Notes under the pieces: model-generated
The model's database searches: none
What the model was told of the DNA's origin: nothing
The model's input: only the letters and a program-made list of their open reading frames with translations
Translations under genes and position numbers: made by a program
Shown: piece after piece, positions 45,265 to 55,100 of the stretch
How positions within the stretch are numbered: the first letter of the stretch is position 1
Layout of the letters: each line of letters opens with the position of its first letter
Assembly (NCBI RefSeq): GCF_041346945.1
Contig: NZ_CP166850.1
Coordinates: forward strand, 1,116,001-1,180,000
Direction: 5' to 3'
Length of the DNA: 64,000 bases
Source: Amycolatopsis sp. cg9
Lineage (GTDB): Bacteria; Actinomycetota; Actinomycetes; Mycobacteriales; Pseudonocardiaceae

Positions 45265-48216
45265 TCAGCCGGCGCGCACCTCCAATGTCGAGCCCGTGCG
45301 GGACTTGCGGACCCGCAGCCGCGTCGGGATGCGCTGCCGCAGCTCCTCGACGTGCGAGACGAGCCCGACCACCCGGCCCCCGGCGCGGAGCTCGTCGAGG
45401 ATGTTCATCACGACGTCGAGCGTCTCGGCGTCCAGCGTGCCGAAGCCCTCGTCGACGAACAGCGTGTCGAGCAGCGCGCCGCCGGTCTCCCCCGCGACGA
45501 CGTCGGCCAGCCCCAGCGCGAGGGCCAGCGACGCGAGGAACGACTCGCCGCCGGACAGCGTCTTCGCCGGGCGGATGGTGCCCGAGTAGTCGTCCAGCAC
45601 GTCGATGCCGAGCCCGCCGCGGGTGCCGCGCGCCCCGGCCGCGTCCGAGTGCACGAACGAGTAGCGCCCCTGGCTCATGGTGCGCAGCCGGTGCGTGGCC
45701 GCGACCGCGACTTCCTCCAGCCGCGCCGCCAGCACGTACGACCGCAGCGACATCTTGCGGCTGTTCTGCCCGCGTCCGTTGACGACCTCCGCCAGCGCCC
45801 GCAGCTCGGCGTACGCCGCTTCGGCCGGCGCCAGCCCGGCGAGCGCCTTCCGCAGCAAGCCGGCCAGCCGGGTCAGCTCCTCGTGCTGCGCGGTGGCCGC
45901 GCGCAGCGCCGCGTACGCCGAGTCGGCCCGCGCTCGCGCCAGCTCGGCGGCGTCGGCCGCGCGGTCGACGTCGGCGACGTCGTCCGGCGAGATCCCGAAC
46001 AGGTCGGGCTCGGACAGCAGGGCCCGCGCCCCGGCCGCCGTCGCCTCGGCCTCCGCGATGCCCTGTTCGAGCTTCTCGATCTGCTCGTCCGGCAGCATCG
46101 CGGCCCGCGCCTTCTTCAGCGACGTGAACCCCTTCGCCTTGACCGCCGCCTCGACCAGCGTGCGTTGCTCGGCCACGCGTTCCCGGGCGCCGGTGACCGC
46201 CGTCCGGGCTTCGGCGACCGCTTCGAGGGCTTCGGCCAGGCCGATCAGGTGCCCCCGCCGGGTCGCGACGTCCGCGAACTCGCCGCGTCCGGCGACCAGC
46301 CGTCGGTCACGCTCGGCCAGCCGTTCTTCGAGGGCCCGGACGTCGGTCGTCGCCTCGGTCGCCGCCTGCTCGGCCTGGCGGCGGCGTTCGGTCCGCGCTT
46401 CGAGGTCCCGTTCCAGGAGGACGACCTGCTGCCCCAGCTTCGCCTTCCCAGCCGCCTGTTGAGCCAGCACCGCGACCGTGGCGCGAGCCTCCGCCAGCTC
46501 GGTGGCGATCGACTCCGCGGTGCGCCCGGCCAGCCGTTCGAGCAAGCCGGCCAGCCGCGCTTTCGCTTCTTCCAGCGCGACCACCACCCGCTGCCGCACC
46601 GCGTCCGCCGCCTGCTCGGCTTCTTCGGCGGCGCGCTCCTCGGCCGGGTCGACCAGCTCGGCGTCCCGGTTCGCGGGCGACGGGTGTTCGGCCGACCCGC
46701 ACACCGGGCACGGCGCACCCTCCGGCAGCGCGGCGGCCAGCTCGGCCGCCATCCCGTCGAGCCGCCGCTCCCGCAGGTCGAGCCGCCGCTGCCGGGCCGC
46801 CTGGTGCGTGTCGATCACCTCGCGCAGCTTCGCCTCGCCGCGCCCGACCTTCGCTCGCGCCTCGGGCAGGTCGGCCGCGTCGCGCGCCGCGGCCGTCAGC
46901 TCCTCGACCTTGGCGCGGGCTCCGTCGAGCTTGGCTTCGGCTTCGGCCGCTTCCAGGGCGTCCGCGCGCAGCTTGGCCAGCTGACCGGGGATCGCGGCCA
47001 GCTCGGCGGTCAGCTGCTCGGCCTGCTGCTGGGCCGTGACGGCGGCCAGCTTCCGGTCGTCGCGCCGCATGACGTCGATCTGCTGCTGCTCGGCTTCGGC
47101 GACCAGCTCCGCGACCGCTCCGGCCTCTTCCCGCGCGGTGGCCGCCCGGGCCTTCAGGTCGCCGGTCGCGCGCGTGCCGAACTCCCGCAGGTGCCCGCCG
47201 CAGGCCTTCTCCGCCTGCTCGGCCTCGGCGAGTTCGGCGGCCCGGCGGTCCAGCAGGTCGGCCTCGACGGCGACCCCGGCCGCCCGCCGCGCGGCCGCTA
47301 CCTCCTGCGCCCACTCGGCCCGCTGGGGCGCCTGCTCGGTGATCTCCAGGAGCCGCAGGTGCGCGGTGCGGACCCGCCGGATCTTCTCCGCGCCCGCGCG
47401 TTCTTCCTGCAGGTAGGCATCGGCGCGCTGGGCGGCCGACCGCGTCCGTTCCGCCTCGGCCGTGACCTGCCCGACGCGTTCGCCCGAGGCGGCGAGCACG
47501 CTGCCGACCCAACCGGCGACGTCCGTCTCCGGCGGGTCCTGCTGGGCTTCCTGCGCGTACCTGGCCAGCAGCTCCCGCACGTCCTGCTGCCGGCTGTCCA
47601 GCTCGCGGCCGCGCTCGGCGCGCAGGTCGGCCAGCCAGCGTTCGACGTCGGCGAAGCGCTCGGTGCCGAACAGCCGCTCGAGGAGCTTCTCGCGCTCGGC
47701 GGTGTCCGACCGCAGGAACCGGGCGAACTCGCCCTGCGGCAGCAGCACCACCTGGAAGAACTGCGCCGCTGTCATCCCGAGCAGCCGCTCGACGGTGCGC
47801 GCGACCTCCTCGATCCGGATCAGGCCCTCCGGGGCCAGCCCGGCGGGCGCGGTGCCGACCCAGCTCAGCGACACCCGGGCCTGCTGGGTGGTGGTGCCTT
47901 CGCCGCGCCGCTTCGGCCGCTGGTACTCCGGGTTGCGCACGATCTTCAGCCGGTGCCCCTGCACGGTGAGCTCCAGCGCGACCTCGGTGACCTGGTCGGG
48001 GTCGGCGAGGTCGCAGCGCAGCCGCTTGGCTTCGTTGCGAGCACCGGGCACCACGCCGAACAGCGCGAACGCGATCGCGTCGAGCAGCGTCGTCTTGCCC
48101 GCACCGGTTTCGCCGTGCAGGAGGAAGAGACCGTCGGCGCCGAGCACGTCGAAGTCCACCACTTCGCGTGCGCAGTACGGCCCGAAGGCTTCGACCTCCA
48201 GCCTGTGCAGCCTCAT
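45265..48216 (-). CDS. sbcC: Nuclease complex SMC-like ATPase SbcC
   Basis: 983 residues from ATG 48216, which overlaps sbcD (ATGA). N-terminal Walker A GETGAGKTT (about 35-43), long coiled coils, zinc-hook CPVCG near the middle (about 500), and C-terminal LSGGESFLASLALALGLADV with Walker B FVDEGFG. With SbcD forms the MR-type complex that cuts hairpins and processes broken ends. Confidence 0.96.
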   Translation of the reverse strand: MRLHRLEVEAFGPYCAREVVDFDVLGADGLFLLHGETGAGKTTLLDAIAFALFGVVPGARNEAKRLRCDLADPDQVTEVALELTVQGHRLKIVRNPEYQRPKRRGEGTTTQQARVSLSWVGTAPAGLAPEGLIRIEEVARTVERLLGMTAAQFFQVVLLPQGEFARFLRSDTAEREKLLERLFGTERFADVERWLADLRAERGRELDSRQQDVRELLARYAQEAQQDPPETDVAGWVGSVLAASGERVGQVTAEAERTRSAAQRADAYLQEERAGAEKIRRVRTAHLRLLEITEQAPQRAEWAQEVAAARRAAGVAVEADLLDRRAAELAEAEQAEKACGGHLREFGTRATGDLKARAATAREEAGAVAELVAEAEQQQIDVMRRDDRKLAAVTAQQQAEQLTAELAAIPGQLAKLRADALEAAEAEAKLDGARAKVEELTAAARDAADLPEARAKVGRGEAKLREVIDTHQAARQRRLDLRERRLDGMAAELAAALPEGAPCPVCGSAEHPSPANRDAELVDPAEERAAEEAEQAADAVRQRVVVALEEAKARLAGLLERLAGRTAESIATELAEARATVAVLAQQAAGKAKLGQQVVLLERDLEARTERRRQAEQAATEATTDVRALEERLAERDRRLVAGRGEFADVATRRGHLIGLAEALEAVAEARTAVTGARERVAEQRTLVEAAVKAKGFTSLKKARAAMLPDEQIEKLEQGIAEAEATAAGARALLSEPDLFGISPDDVADVDRAADAAELARARADSAYAALRAATAQHEELTRLAGLLRKALAGLAPAEAAYAELRALAEVVNGRGQNSRKMSLRSYVLAARLEEVAVAATHRLRTMSQGRYSFVHSDAAGARGTRGGLGIDVLDDYSGTIRPAKTLSGGESFLASLALALGLADVVAGETGGALLDTLFVDEGFGTLDAETLDVVMNILDELRAGGRVVGLVSHVEELRQRIPTRLRVRKSRTGSTLEVRAG

Positions 48217-49364
48217 TTCGCGAGGGCCCCCCGGTCGGCCGCTTCCAGGGCCTTGAAGAGGAGCTGCTCTTCGCTCTCGGTCGGCGGGGCGCCCCGGCAG
48301 TCGTCGAGGAAGCTGCGCGAGATCTCGATGTCGGACCGGCCGCGGACGGCGTCGGAGTAGCGCAGCGGGGCGCCGTCGTGGCCGCCGGCGGGCTCCCACT
48401 CCAGGTGCACCGCGTACGGGAAGCGCTCGCGCAGGCGCCGCATCGCGTCGACCGGGCGGACCCGGTCGGTGACCGTGACCGAAAGGAAGTGGCCGAGGTG
48501 GACCTCGTGCGCCGGGTCGTGCAGGAGGTCCTCGATCTCGCCGGTGATCGTGGCGAGCGCGCGGGGCACCGGCAGCTCGTGCCTGCGCACTTCGCCGAGG
48601 CCGCCGGCGTCCAGGTCGACGAGCCAGACCGATTTCCGTTGGCGCGCTTCGGAAAACGAGTACGCCAGCGGGCTGCCGGAGTAGCGGAGGTGCTCGGCGA
48701 GCGTCTGCGGGCCGTGGAGGTGGCCCAGGGCCACGTAGTCGACGCCGTCGAAAACGGAGCCGGGCACCTGCTCGACGCCGCCGACCGCGATCGTCCGCTC
48801 GGAATCGGTCGGCTCGCCGCCGGTGACGAACGCGTGCGCGAGCACGACCGACCGCGTGCCCGGCCGGTTCGCGAGGTCCGCGCGGATCCGGCGCATGGCC
48901 TCGGTGAGCACGCCGGTGTGGCCGCGCGCCTCCGGCACGCCCAGCGCGTGCCGGGCCGGTTCCGGTTCCAGGTAAGGGATGCCGTAGACGGCGACCGGCC
49001 CGTGGTCGTCGTCGAGCAGCACCGGTTCGGCCAGCCCGCCGACGGTGGTGCGCAGGTGCAGGCCGCCCGCCGCGGCGAACTCCGCGAACGCGCCGAGCCG
49101 GGGCGCGGAGTCGTGGTTGCCGGGCGTGACGACCAGCCGGGCGCCGGCCGCGCGGATCCGGGCGACGGCCGCGGTGGCCACCCGGACGGCTTCGGCGGAA
49201 GGCACCGCGCGGTCGTAGATGTCGCCTGCCACCAGGACGGCGTCGATCGCCTCGCCGGCCACGAGGTCGGCGAGGTGCCCGAGCACCGCTTCCTGTTCCG
49301 CGAGCAGATCGGCGCCGTGGAACGTGCGGCCGATGTGCCAGTCGGAGGTGTGCAGGAATCTCAC
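48213..49364 (-). CDS. sbcD: Nuclease complex exonuclease SbcD
   Basis: 383 residues from GTG 49364 (MRFLHTSDWHIGRTFHG). Metallophosphoesterase motifs DWH (8-10), GDIYDRA, GNHDS, and GHLHGPQ are all intact. First gene of the sbcDC operon. Has no clear SD. A LexA-type box lies 58 bp upstream. Confidence 0.95.
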   Translation of the reverse strand: MRFLHTSDWHIGRTFHGADLLAEQEAVLGHLADLVAGEAIDAVLVAGDIYDRAVPSAEAVRVATAAVARIRAAGARLVVTPGNHDSAPRLGAFAEFAAAGGLHLRTTVGGLAEPVLLDDDHGPVAVYGIPYLEPEPARHALGVPEARGHTGVLTEAMRRIRADLANRPGTRSVVLAHAFVTGGEPTDSERTIAVGGVEQVPGSVFDGVDYVALGHLHGPQTLAEHLRYSGSPLAYSFSEARQRKSVWLVDLDAGGLGEVRRHELPVPRALATITGEIEDLLHDPAHEVHLGHFLSVTVTDRVRPVDAMRRLRERFPYAVHLEWEPAGGHDGAPLRYSDAVRGRSDIEISRSFLDDCRGAPPTESEEQLLFKALEAADRGALAK

Positions 49365-49421
49365 GGTGGTCAAGGTACGACCCGCCTCCGACGAAAACCC
49401 GGAGGCTCGCCGCCCGCTCAC

Positions 49422-49437
49422 TCGAACGTGTGTACTA
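49422..49437. promoter_or_regulatory. Candidate LexA (SOS) box between sbcD and rmuC
   Basis: TCGAAC-GTGT-GTACTA matches the actinobacterial LexA consensus TCGAAC-N4-GTTCGA at 10 of 12 positions. It overlaps a TACTAA / TAGTAC hexamer that could be a -10 in either direction, and lies 58 bp before sbcD and 150 bp before rmuC, both DNA-repair genes. Confidence 0.5.
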
Positions 49438-49586
49438 ACACGAGCGTGCCGGATCGGACACGCCCTGCGTGGAATCGATGTGTTCGCAGGTCAGCTACCC
49501 AGAGCGACGATCCGGGTGCGGTTTTTGTCGGTGGGGTCCGCCATGATGTCCCCGCGGTCCGATTCCGGCCGGAGGGAGGAGACGAA

Positions 49587-50501
49587 GTGGCGACAGTGCT
49601 GACCACCGCGGCGATCGTGCTGGCGGTCCTGCTGCTCGTCGCCGTCGCGGTGCTGTGGCGGCTGTACAACGACGGGATGCGCCGGGCGGACGCGGCGGCC
49701 CGGCTGGTGGCGGCCGAGCGCGCGAAGGCGGATCAGCAGCAGCTCGCGCTGCGGCGCTACGAGGTGGCGTTCGCGTCGATCAGCGGCCGCGGTGAGCTGG
49801 GCGAGCAGGTGCTGGTCGAGACGGCGCGCGCGCTCGGGCTGCGCGAAGACCTCCACTTCACGCTGCAGACGGACCTCGCGGGCGGCGGCGCGGCGAAACC
49901 GGACATGGTGCTGCGCGTGGGCGGCGGCCGCACGGTGCCGGTAGACGCGAAGGCGAGCATGGCCACGTGGTCGGAGGCGGTGGAGACCGACGACCCGGAC
50001 GAGCGGATCGACGCGTTGCGCGCGCACGTCCGCCAGATCCGCTCCCGAGCGGCCGAGCTGGCGGGCAAGGGCTACCAGCGCTGGGCGGACGCGATCTACG
50101 GCACGATCATGTTCGTCCCTTCCGACGCGGCGGTGGTCGCGGCGATGGACACGGACCCGGAGCTGCTGCGCTGGCTGATCGACCGGCGGGTGTTCCTGTG
50201 CGGCCCGACGGGCTTCGGCGTCCTGGCCTCGGCGGCTCTGTTCGCGGCGAGCGACCGCACGCTGGAGGCCGACGTCGAGCAGGTGCGAGCGGGCGCGGCG
50301 GCCGCCCATCGCGCGGCGGGTGGGGCCGTGGAGGCGCTGAACCTGTCGAGCACGCACCTCCAGCGCTTCCTGTCGGCCCGGCGACGGGAGCTGGAGGCGC
50401 TGGAGACGTTCCGGGCGACGGTGGCGCCGTTGTCGGAGGCGTCGGGCAGTCCGGCGCCGGTCCCGACGGTGCGGAAGGGGGACGAACTGGCGGCGAGCTG
50501 A
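49587..50501 (+). CDS. rmuC: RmuC-family DNA recombination protein
   Basis: 304 residues, GTG with GGAGGGAGGA upstream. N-terminal membrane helix (TAAIVLAVLLLVAVAVLWRLY), short coiled coil, then the RmuC nuclease-like core with KPDMVLRVGG and VPVDAKASMATW (the PD-D-x-K-like site) and a FLCGPTGFGVLA region. Shorter than Escherichia coli RmuC (475 residues). Believed to limit inversions at short repeats. Confidence 0.9.
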   Translation: MATVLTTAAIVLAVLLLVAVAVLWRLYNDGMRRADAAARLVAAERAKADQQQLALRRYEVAFASISGRGELGEQVLVETARALGLREDLHFTLQTDLAGGGAAKPDMVLRVGGGRTVPVDAKASMATWSEAVETDDPDERIDALRAHVRQIRSRAAELAGKGYQRWADAIYGTIMFVPSDAAVVAAMDTDPELLRWLIDRRVFLCGPTGFGVLASAALFAASDRTLEADVEQVRAGAAAAHRAAGGAVEALNLSSTHLQRFLSARRRELEALETFRATVAPLSEASGSPAPVPTVRKGDELAAS

Positions 50502-51044
50502 GAGATCTTGCGACGCGGCCGGGGTGGCGACGGTACGGCTTCGGACTGCTTCTGAGGGCGGGCCGGTTGCGATCGGTGGCGCGAGCTGTCTCGGTCGGGC
50601 GGCCCTGCGGCCACGGGGCGCGCGAGCCACCGGGACCTCACGGCCACGGTCGGCGACCAACGCGCGCCGGGCAGCTCCGCAGCGACAGCCGGCGGTACGA
50701 GCCACGGCGAGCCCGCGGCAACCGAGCCGCACGGCGAGCCCAGCCGACCCGGCAGCACGACACCGGACCAGTCGGCCTGCGCACCGGAGCCCCGAGGGCC
50801 GACATGCCTGCTCGCTCACCGCTCGACCAGGCACGATCGGTGCCCGCGCGAGCCCCAAGCGAGCCGCGCGGAACCGGACCACGCGACTCCGCGACCGGTT
50901 GCCTGAGCACTCGTGGCGAAGGTCGTCATCACCCTTACCGTCCGCTTCTCCGCGGCCGCCGGGTCATGCCGGCGGGTGGCTGTAGGCCCACGTCGGCGGC
51001 GGTGCTGGCAAGATCTTCACAACCACGAGATACGGTGTTGCCCT
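50502..51044. other. 543-bp region without a recognisable gene
   Basis: Only open frames with Arg/Pro/Ala-biased composition are present and none has SD support or a familiar domain. The 3' end carries TACGGT (51031-51036), a possible -10 for the DUF6542 gene, nine bases before its GTG. No tRNA or hairpin of note seen. Confidence 0.6.
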
Positions 51045-51926
51045 GTGACCGCGATTCGCGATCGCCAGAGCGATCCAGATGCCGACGACGTCCCCGTGCC
51101 GTGGGATGAGCGTCCTGTCGTCGGTTCGAGGCGCGGACTGCCCTGGTGGGCGGCGGTCCTGGTCGGCCTCGTCCTGGCCGTCGTGGGCGCCCTCCTCGGC
51201 AAGCCGAGCCAGGCGAACATCCCGGTGGTCTTCATCGTCTGCTACATCGCCGGGGCCGTGATCGCGGTCTGCGCGGTGCGGCGGCGGGGCCTGTTCGGGC
51301 CGATGGTGATGCCGCCGCTCGTGCTGGCCGTCACCGTGCCCGGCGTGATCCTGCTGACCTCCGGGTCGCAGGGCGACGACCTCCTGTCGAAGGCCCTGAA
51401 CATCGGCAGCCCGCTGATCAACAGCTTCCCGATGATGGCCATCACCACCGGCATCACGCTGCTGATCGGGTTCGTCCGCATCGTCCGCGAGCGCGACCCG
51501 GACGCCCCGAAGAAGGTCAAGGCCGACCGGCGCCCCGCGGAAGACGACGACGAGCAGCCGCGCCCGAGCCGGCCGCGGCCGGCGAACCGGACCGGTCAGA
51601 CGCCCGTGCCGCCTCGACGTGGCCGGGACGGCGAACCGCCGCGGCGGCCGCGGCCGCCCGCGGAGGGTGACCGCCGTGCGCCGCGGCCGCCCGTCGACCG
51701 CGACCCGGGCACCCGGGGTACGCGGAAGCCGCCGCCGGCGAACCGGCGTGCGCCGCGGCCGGACGACGCCGACCCGCGCCGGCGTGAGCCTCGCGGTGAC
51801 GCTCCTCGGCGTCGGCCGCGGCCGCCCGCCGAAGACGGCCGAGACGCTCCGCCGCCTCGACGGCCGGCCGGGGGCCGGGGCGCGCCGCCGCGGCGGAACC
51901 GTCCCTGGGACGACGAAGAACGCTGA
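51045..51926 (+). CDS. DUF6542-type membrane protein with Arg/Pro-rich tail
   Basis: 293 residues from GTG 51045. Four hydrophobic segments (WWAAVLVGLVLAVVGALLG, VVFIVCYIAGAVIAVCAV, MVMPPLVLAVTVPGVILL, FPMMAITTGITLLIGFV) and then about 140 residues almost solely of Arg, Pro, Asp and Gly, a disordered cytoplasmic tail. The tail has imperfect RPPAEDxR-type repeats. Role unknown. Confidence 0.75.
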   Translation: MTAIRDRQSDPDADDVPVPWDERPVVGSRRGLPWWAAVLVGLVLAVVGALLGKPSQANIPVVFIVCYIAGAVIAVCAVRRRGLFGPMVMPPLVLAVTVPGVILLTSGSQGDDLLSKALNIGSPLINSFPMMAITTGITLLIGFVRIVRERDPDAPKKVKADRRPAEDDDEQPRPSRPRPANRTGQTPVPPRRGRDGEPPRRPRPPAEGDRRAPRPPVDRDPGTRGTRKPPPANRRAPRPDDADPRRREPRGDAPRRRPRPPAEDGRDAPPPRRPAGGRGAPPRRNRPWDDEER

Positions 51927-51934
51927 ACAGCTAA

Positions 51935-51969
51935 AACGGCGGTTGCCTCCCGAGGGGGCAACCGCCGTT
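51935..51969. terminator. Bidirectional terminator between DUF6542 and ispH genes
   Basis: Arms AACGGCGGTTGCC / GGCAACCGCCGTT, 13 bp perfect, with A/T runs at the base. Serves both convergent genes. Confidence 0.85.
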
Positions 51970-51983
51970 CTTCGTGCCGGACC

Positions 51984-52979
51984 TCAGACCTTGCGCAGTT
52001 CCTTGGGCGGCGCGAAGGTGATCTTCTCGTTCGCCGTCGTCACCTCGTCGACGTCGCCGTAGCCCCGCTCGGCCAGCCACTCCAGCAGCTGCATGACGAG
52101 CTCGTCCGGCACCGACGCCCCGGACGTCACGCCCACCGTCGTCACCCCGGACAGCCACGCCTCGTCGACCTCGTGCGCGAAGTCGACCAGGTACGACGCC
52201 CGCGCGCCCGCCTTCAGCGCCACCTCGACCAGGCGCTTCGAGTTGGACGAGTTCGTCGACCCGACCACCAGCACGAGGTCGCACTCGGCGGCCATCGCCT
52301 TGACCGCGACCTGGCGGTTCGTCGTCGCGTAGCAGATGTCGTCGCTCGGCGGGTCCGCCAGACCCGGGAAGCGCTCGCGGAGCTGGTCGACGCGCTCCAT
52401 CGTCTCGTCGACCGACAGCGTCGTCTGGGACAGCCAGATCACCTTCGACGGATCGCGCACCTCGACCTTGTCGACGTCCTCGGCCGTGTCGACCAGCTGG
52501 ACCTTGTCCGGCGCCTCGCCGGCCGTGCCCTCGACCTCTTCGTGGCCTTCGTGACCGATCAGCAGGATGTCGTAGTCGTCCTTCGCGAACCGGTTGACCT
52601 CCTTGTGCACCTTCGTCACCAGGGGGCAGGTCGCGTCGATCGTGCGCAGGTTCCGGTCCGCGGCCTCCTGGTGCACCATCGGCGAAACGCCGTGGGCGGA
52701 GAACACCACCAGCGCGCCCTCGGGCACCTCGGAGGTCTCGTCGACGAAGATCGCGCCGCGCTCGCGCAGCGTCTCGACCACGTGCTTGTTGTGCACGATC
52801 TCCTTGCGGACGTACACCGGGGCGCCGTAGACCTCGAGGGCCTTCTCGACGGCGATCACCGCCCGGTCCACGCCGGCGCAGTAACCACGCGGTTTGGCGA
52901 GCAGCACCCGCTTGCCGGAGGCGGTTCCGGTGATCGTCGGGGTACCCGCGGGCTCGATTCCGGGACTCGCTGAACTCAT
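51984..52979 (-). CDS. ispH: 4-hydroxy-3-methylbut-2-enyl diphosphate reductase
   Basis: Last enzyme of the MEP isoprenoid route, iron-sulfur protein. 331 residues; the three cluster Cys are in [10 protein letters not shown] (about 34), [11 protein letters not shown] and [11 protein letters not shown]. Also [10 protein letters not shown] and [12 protein letters not shown]. Divergent from the lipid-droplet protein gene, as in mycobacteria (lytB2 / Rv1109c). Confidence 0.97.
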   Translation of the reverse strand: MSSASPGIEPAGTPTITGTASGKRVLLAKPRGYCAGVDRAVIAVEKALEVYGAPVYVRKEIVHNKHVVETLRERGAIFVDETSEVPEGALVVFSAHGVSPMVHQEAADRNLRTIDATCPLVTKVHKEVNRFAKDDYDILLIGHEGHEEVEGTAGEAPDKVQLVDTAEDVDKVEVRDPSKVIWLSQTTLSVDETMERVDQLRERFPGLADPPSDDICYATTNRQVAVKAMAAECDLVLVVGSTNSSNSKRLVEVALKAGARASYLVDFAHEVDEAWLSGVTTVGVTSGASVPDELVMQLLEWLAERGYGDVDEVTTANEKITFAPPKELRKV

Positions 52980-53130
52980 GGCACCCAGGGTACGGGCAGC
53001 CCGGAGCCGAACTCGAAGTCCCTTTCGGGTGAGCTTCGTCCCCCTTCCGAGCTGTGCCCGGGGTCACGCAACGCGCCCGAGTCCACCCTTTCGGTTGGGC
53101 AGGATGGCGGACATGCGGCAGGCTAGACGC

Positions 53131-53868
53131 ATGAAGCCATTCCCGCTCCCCCTCCGGGTCGCCGCGGGCCTCGCCGTCTCCACCGCCGAGCGGGTTCGTG
53201 ACCTCCCCCGCCAGCTCGCCGGGCTCCCGGTGACCGTGGTCAGCCAGGTGCTGCAGGCCTCCATGCGAGTGCAGCAGCACGTCACCGAGCTGGCGATCAA
53301 GGGCGACAACGCGCTCTCGAGCCTCCGCCCGGTCGAGGACACGCCGAGCTGGGCGACGTTCGACGAGGACGTCGACGTCACGCCTCAGCGGCCGAACCTG
53401 ACGCCGGTCGCCGACGTGCCGGAACCCCGTTCGGAACTGAACGGTCACCCTGGGTCACTGTCCGACCTCGAAGCGGAACTGGGTGATCCCTGGGCCGACG
53501 AGGAACGCGCGCTCGCGGAGGACCACGCCGACGGCGAAAACGACGCCTCGGAAGACAACAAGCCGCAGCCGGGCACGCCCAAGCTCGACAAGAAGGCCAA
53601 GGGCGAGGTCCCCCGGACCAGCGCGGGCGGGTACGAGGGTCCGGCCGGGCTGACCGGCTACGACCAGCTCACCCTCCCGCAGCTGCGGGCCCGGTTGCGC
53701 CAGTTCTCGATCCCGCAGCTCGAAACCATCCTCGACTACGAGCGCGCGCACGCCGACCGTTCGTCGTTCACCGGGATGCTGTCCCGCCGGATCGCCAACG
53801 CGCGCAAGGCCGAACGAGCCGGGGCCGAACCGCCCGAAGAAACCGGCGACGACGCGGAAGGCCAGTGA
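53131..53868 (+). CDS. Lipid droplet-associated protein-like
   Basis: 245 residues from ATG 53131 (MKPFPLPLRV). Amphipathic N-terminal region (LRVAAGLAVSTAERVRDLPRQ...), acidic linker (ADEERALAEDHADGENDASED), and a C-terminal segment LTLPQLRARLRQFSIPQLETIL that recalls small basic DNA/peptide-binding helices. Position between ispH and xseA matches mycobacterial Rv1109c. Role inferred from that family. Confidence 0.7.
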   Translation: MKPFPLPLRVAAGLAVSTAERVRDLPRQLAGLPVTVVSQVLQASMRVQQHVTELAIKGDNALSSLRPVEDTPSWATFDEDVDVTPQRPNLTPVADVPEPRSELNGHPGSLSDLEAELGDPWADEERALAEDHADGENDASEDNKPQPGTPKLDKKAKGEVPRTSAGGYEGPAGLTGYDQLTLPQLRARLRQFSIPQLETILDYERAHADRSSFTGMLSRRIANARKAERAGAEPPEETGDDAEGQ

Positions 53869-55100
53869 CCGAAACCGAAGCGAGCACCGCCGAAAAGCCG
53901 TGGCCGGTGCGCACGGTCGCCCGAAAGATCGGCGACTGGATCCACCGCCTCGGCGCCGTCTGGGTCGAAGGCCAGGTAACGCAGGTCAGCTCCCGCCCGA
54001 ACACGCAAACGGCGTTCCTCACGCTGCGCGACCCGTCGGCGGACGTCTCGATGTCGGTGAGCTGCCCGAACTGGCTGATCCGCGAGATGGAGCCGCCGCT
54101 GCGCGAAGGCGCGAGCGTGGTGGTGCACGCGAAGCCGTCGTTCTTCTTCGGCCGCGGCACCATCAGCCTGCGCGCCGACCAGATCCGCGCGGTCGGCATC
54201 GGTGAGCTGCTGGCCCGGATCGAACGCCTCAAGAAGCTCCTGACCGCCGAAGGCCTCTTCTCGGCCCAGCGCAAGCGGCCGATCCCGTTCCTGCCGAAGG
54301 GCGTCGGGCTGATCACCGGCCGCGCGTCGGCGGCCGAGCGGGACGTCCTGGCCAATGCGCAGGGGCGATGGCCGCACGTCCGGATAAAGGTGCTCAACAC
54401 GGCCGTGCAGGGCTCGCAGGCGGTGCCGCAGGTCATGCGCGCGCTGCGGATCTTCGACGCCGACCCCGACATCGACGTCATCGTCATCGCCCGCGGCGGC
54501 GGCAGCGTCGAGGACCTGCTGCCGTTCTCCGACGAGGCGCTCTGCCGCGCGGTGTCGGCCACGGGCACGCCGGTGGTCAGCGCCATCGGGCACGAACCGG
54601 ACACCCCGCTGCTCGACTACGTCGCCGACCTGCGGTGTTCCACGCCGACCGACGCCGGCAAGCGGATCGTCCCGGACCTGCGAGAGGAGACCGACCGCGT
54701 CCGGCAGATGCGCGACCGCGGGCGCCGCGCCCTGCACGGCTGGGTCGACACCCAGGCGCGGCTGCTGAACCAGATCCGCAGCCGCCCGTCGCTGGCCGAC
54801 CCGCTCGGCCCGGTCCAGCGCCGGCAGGACGACGTCGAGGTGCACCGCGAACGCGCGCGCCGCGCCATGCTGACCCTGCTCGCCAAGGACCAGGCCGAGA
54901 TCGCGAGCGCGCGGGCCCGGCTCACCGCGCTCGGCCCGGCCGCGACGCTGGCCCGCGGGTACGCGGTCGTGCAGTTCGTCGACGCCGAAGGCAACCTGCA
55001 GGTACTCCGCTCCGTCTCCGAGGTCGAGGCCGGTGCCCAGCTGCGCGTGCGCGTGGGCGACGGCGCGATCGGCGCGGTGGCGGAAGGGGCCAAGGAGTGA
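53865..55100 (+). CDS. xseA: Exodeoxyribonuclease VII large subunit
   Basis: 411 residues. N-terminal OB fold (WVEGQVTQVSSRPNTQTAFLTLRD), catalytic core with GLITGRASAAERDVL, IVIARGGGSVEDLLPFSDE and SAIGHEPDTPLLDYVADLRCSTPTDA. GTG overlaps the previous stop. Shorter coiled coil than in E. coli, usual for actinobacteria. Confidence 0.97.
   Translation: MTETEASTAEKPWPVRTVARKIGDWIHRLGAVWVEGQVTQVSSRPNTQTAFLTLRDPSADVSMSVSCPNWLIREMEPPLREGASVVVHAKPSFFFGRGTISLRADQIRAVGIGELLARIERLKKLLTAEGLFSAQRKRPIPFLPKGVGLITGRASAAERDVLANAQGRWPHVRIKVLNTAVQGSQAVPQVMRALRIFDADPDIDVIVIARGGGSVEDLLPFSDEALCRAVSATGTPVVSAIGHEPDTPLLDYVADLRCSTPTDAGKRIVPDLREETDRVRQMRDRGRRALHGWVDTQARLLNQIRSRPSLADPLGPVQRRQDDVEVHRERARRAMLTLLAKDQAEIASARARLTALGPAATLARGYAVVQFVDAEGNLQVLRSVSEVEAGAQLRVRVGDGAIGAVAEGAKE

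Noticed and set aside
45130..48360. 1076-codon plus-strand frame opposite sbcC
   Set aside because: Arg/Gly/Leu-rich antisense frame; SbcC has Walker motifs and zinc hook on the minus strand.
50503..51044. Open frames between rmuC and the DUF6542 gene
   Set aside because: No SD, no motif and Arg/Pro-rich bias in all frames.
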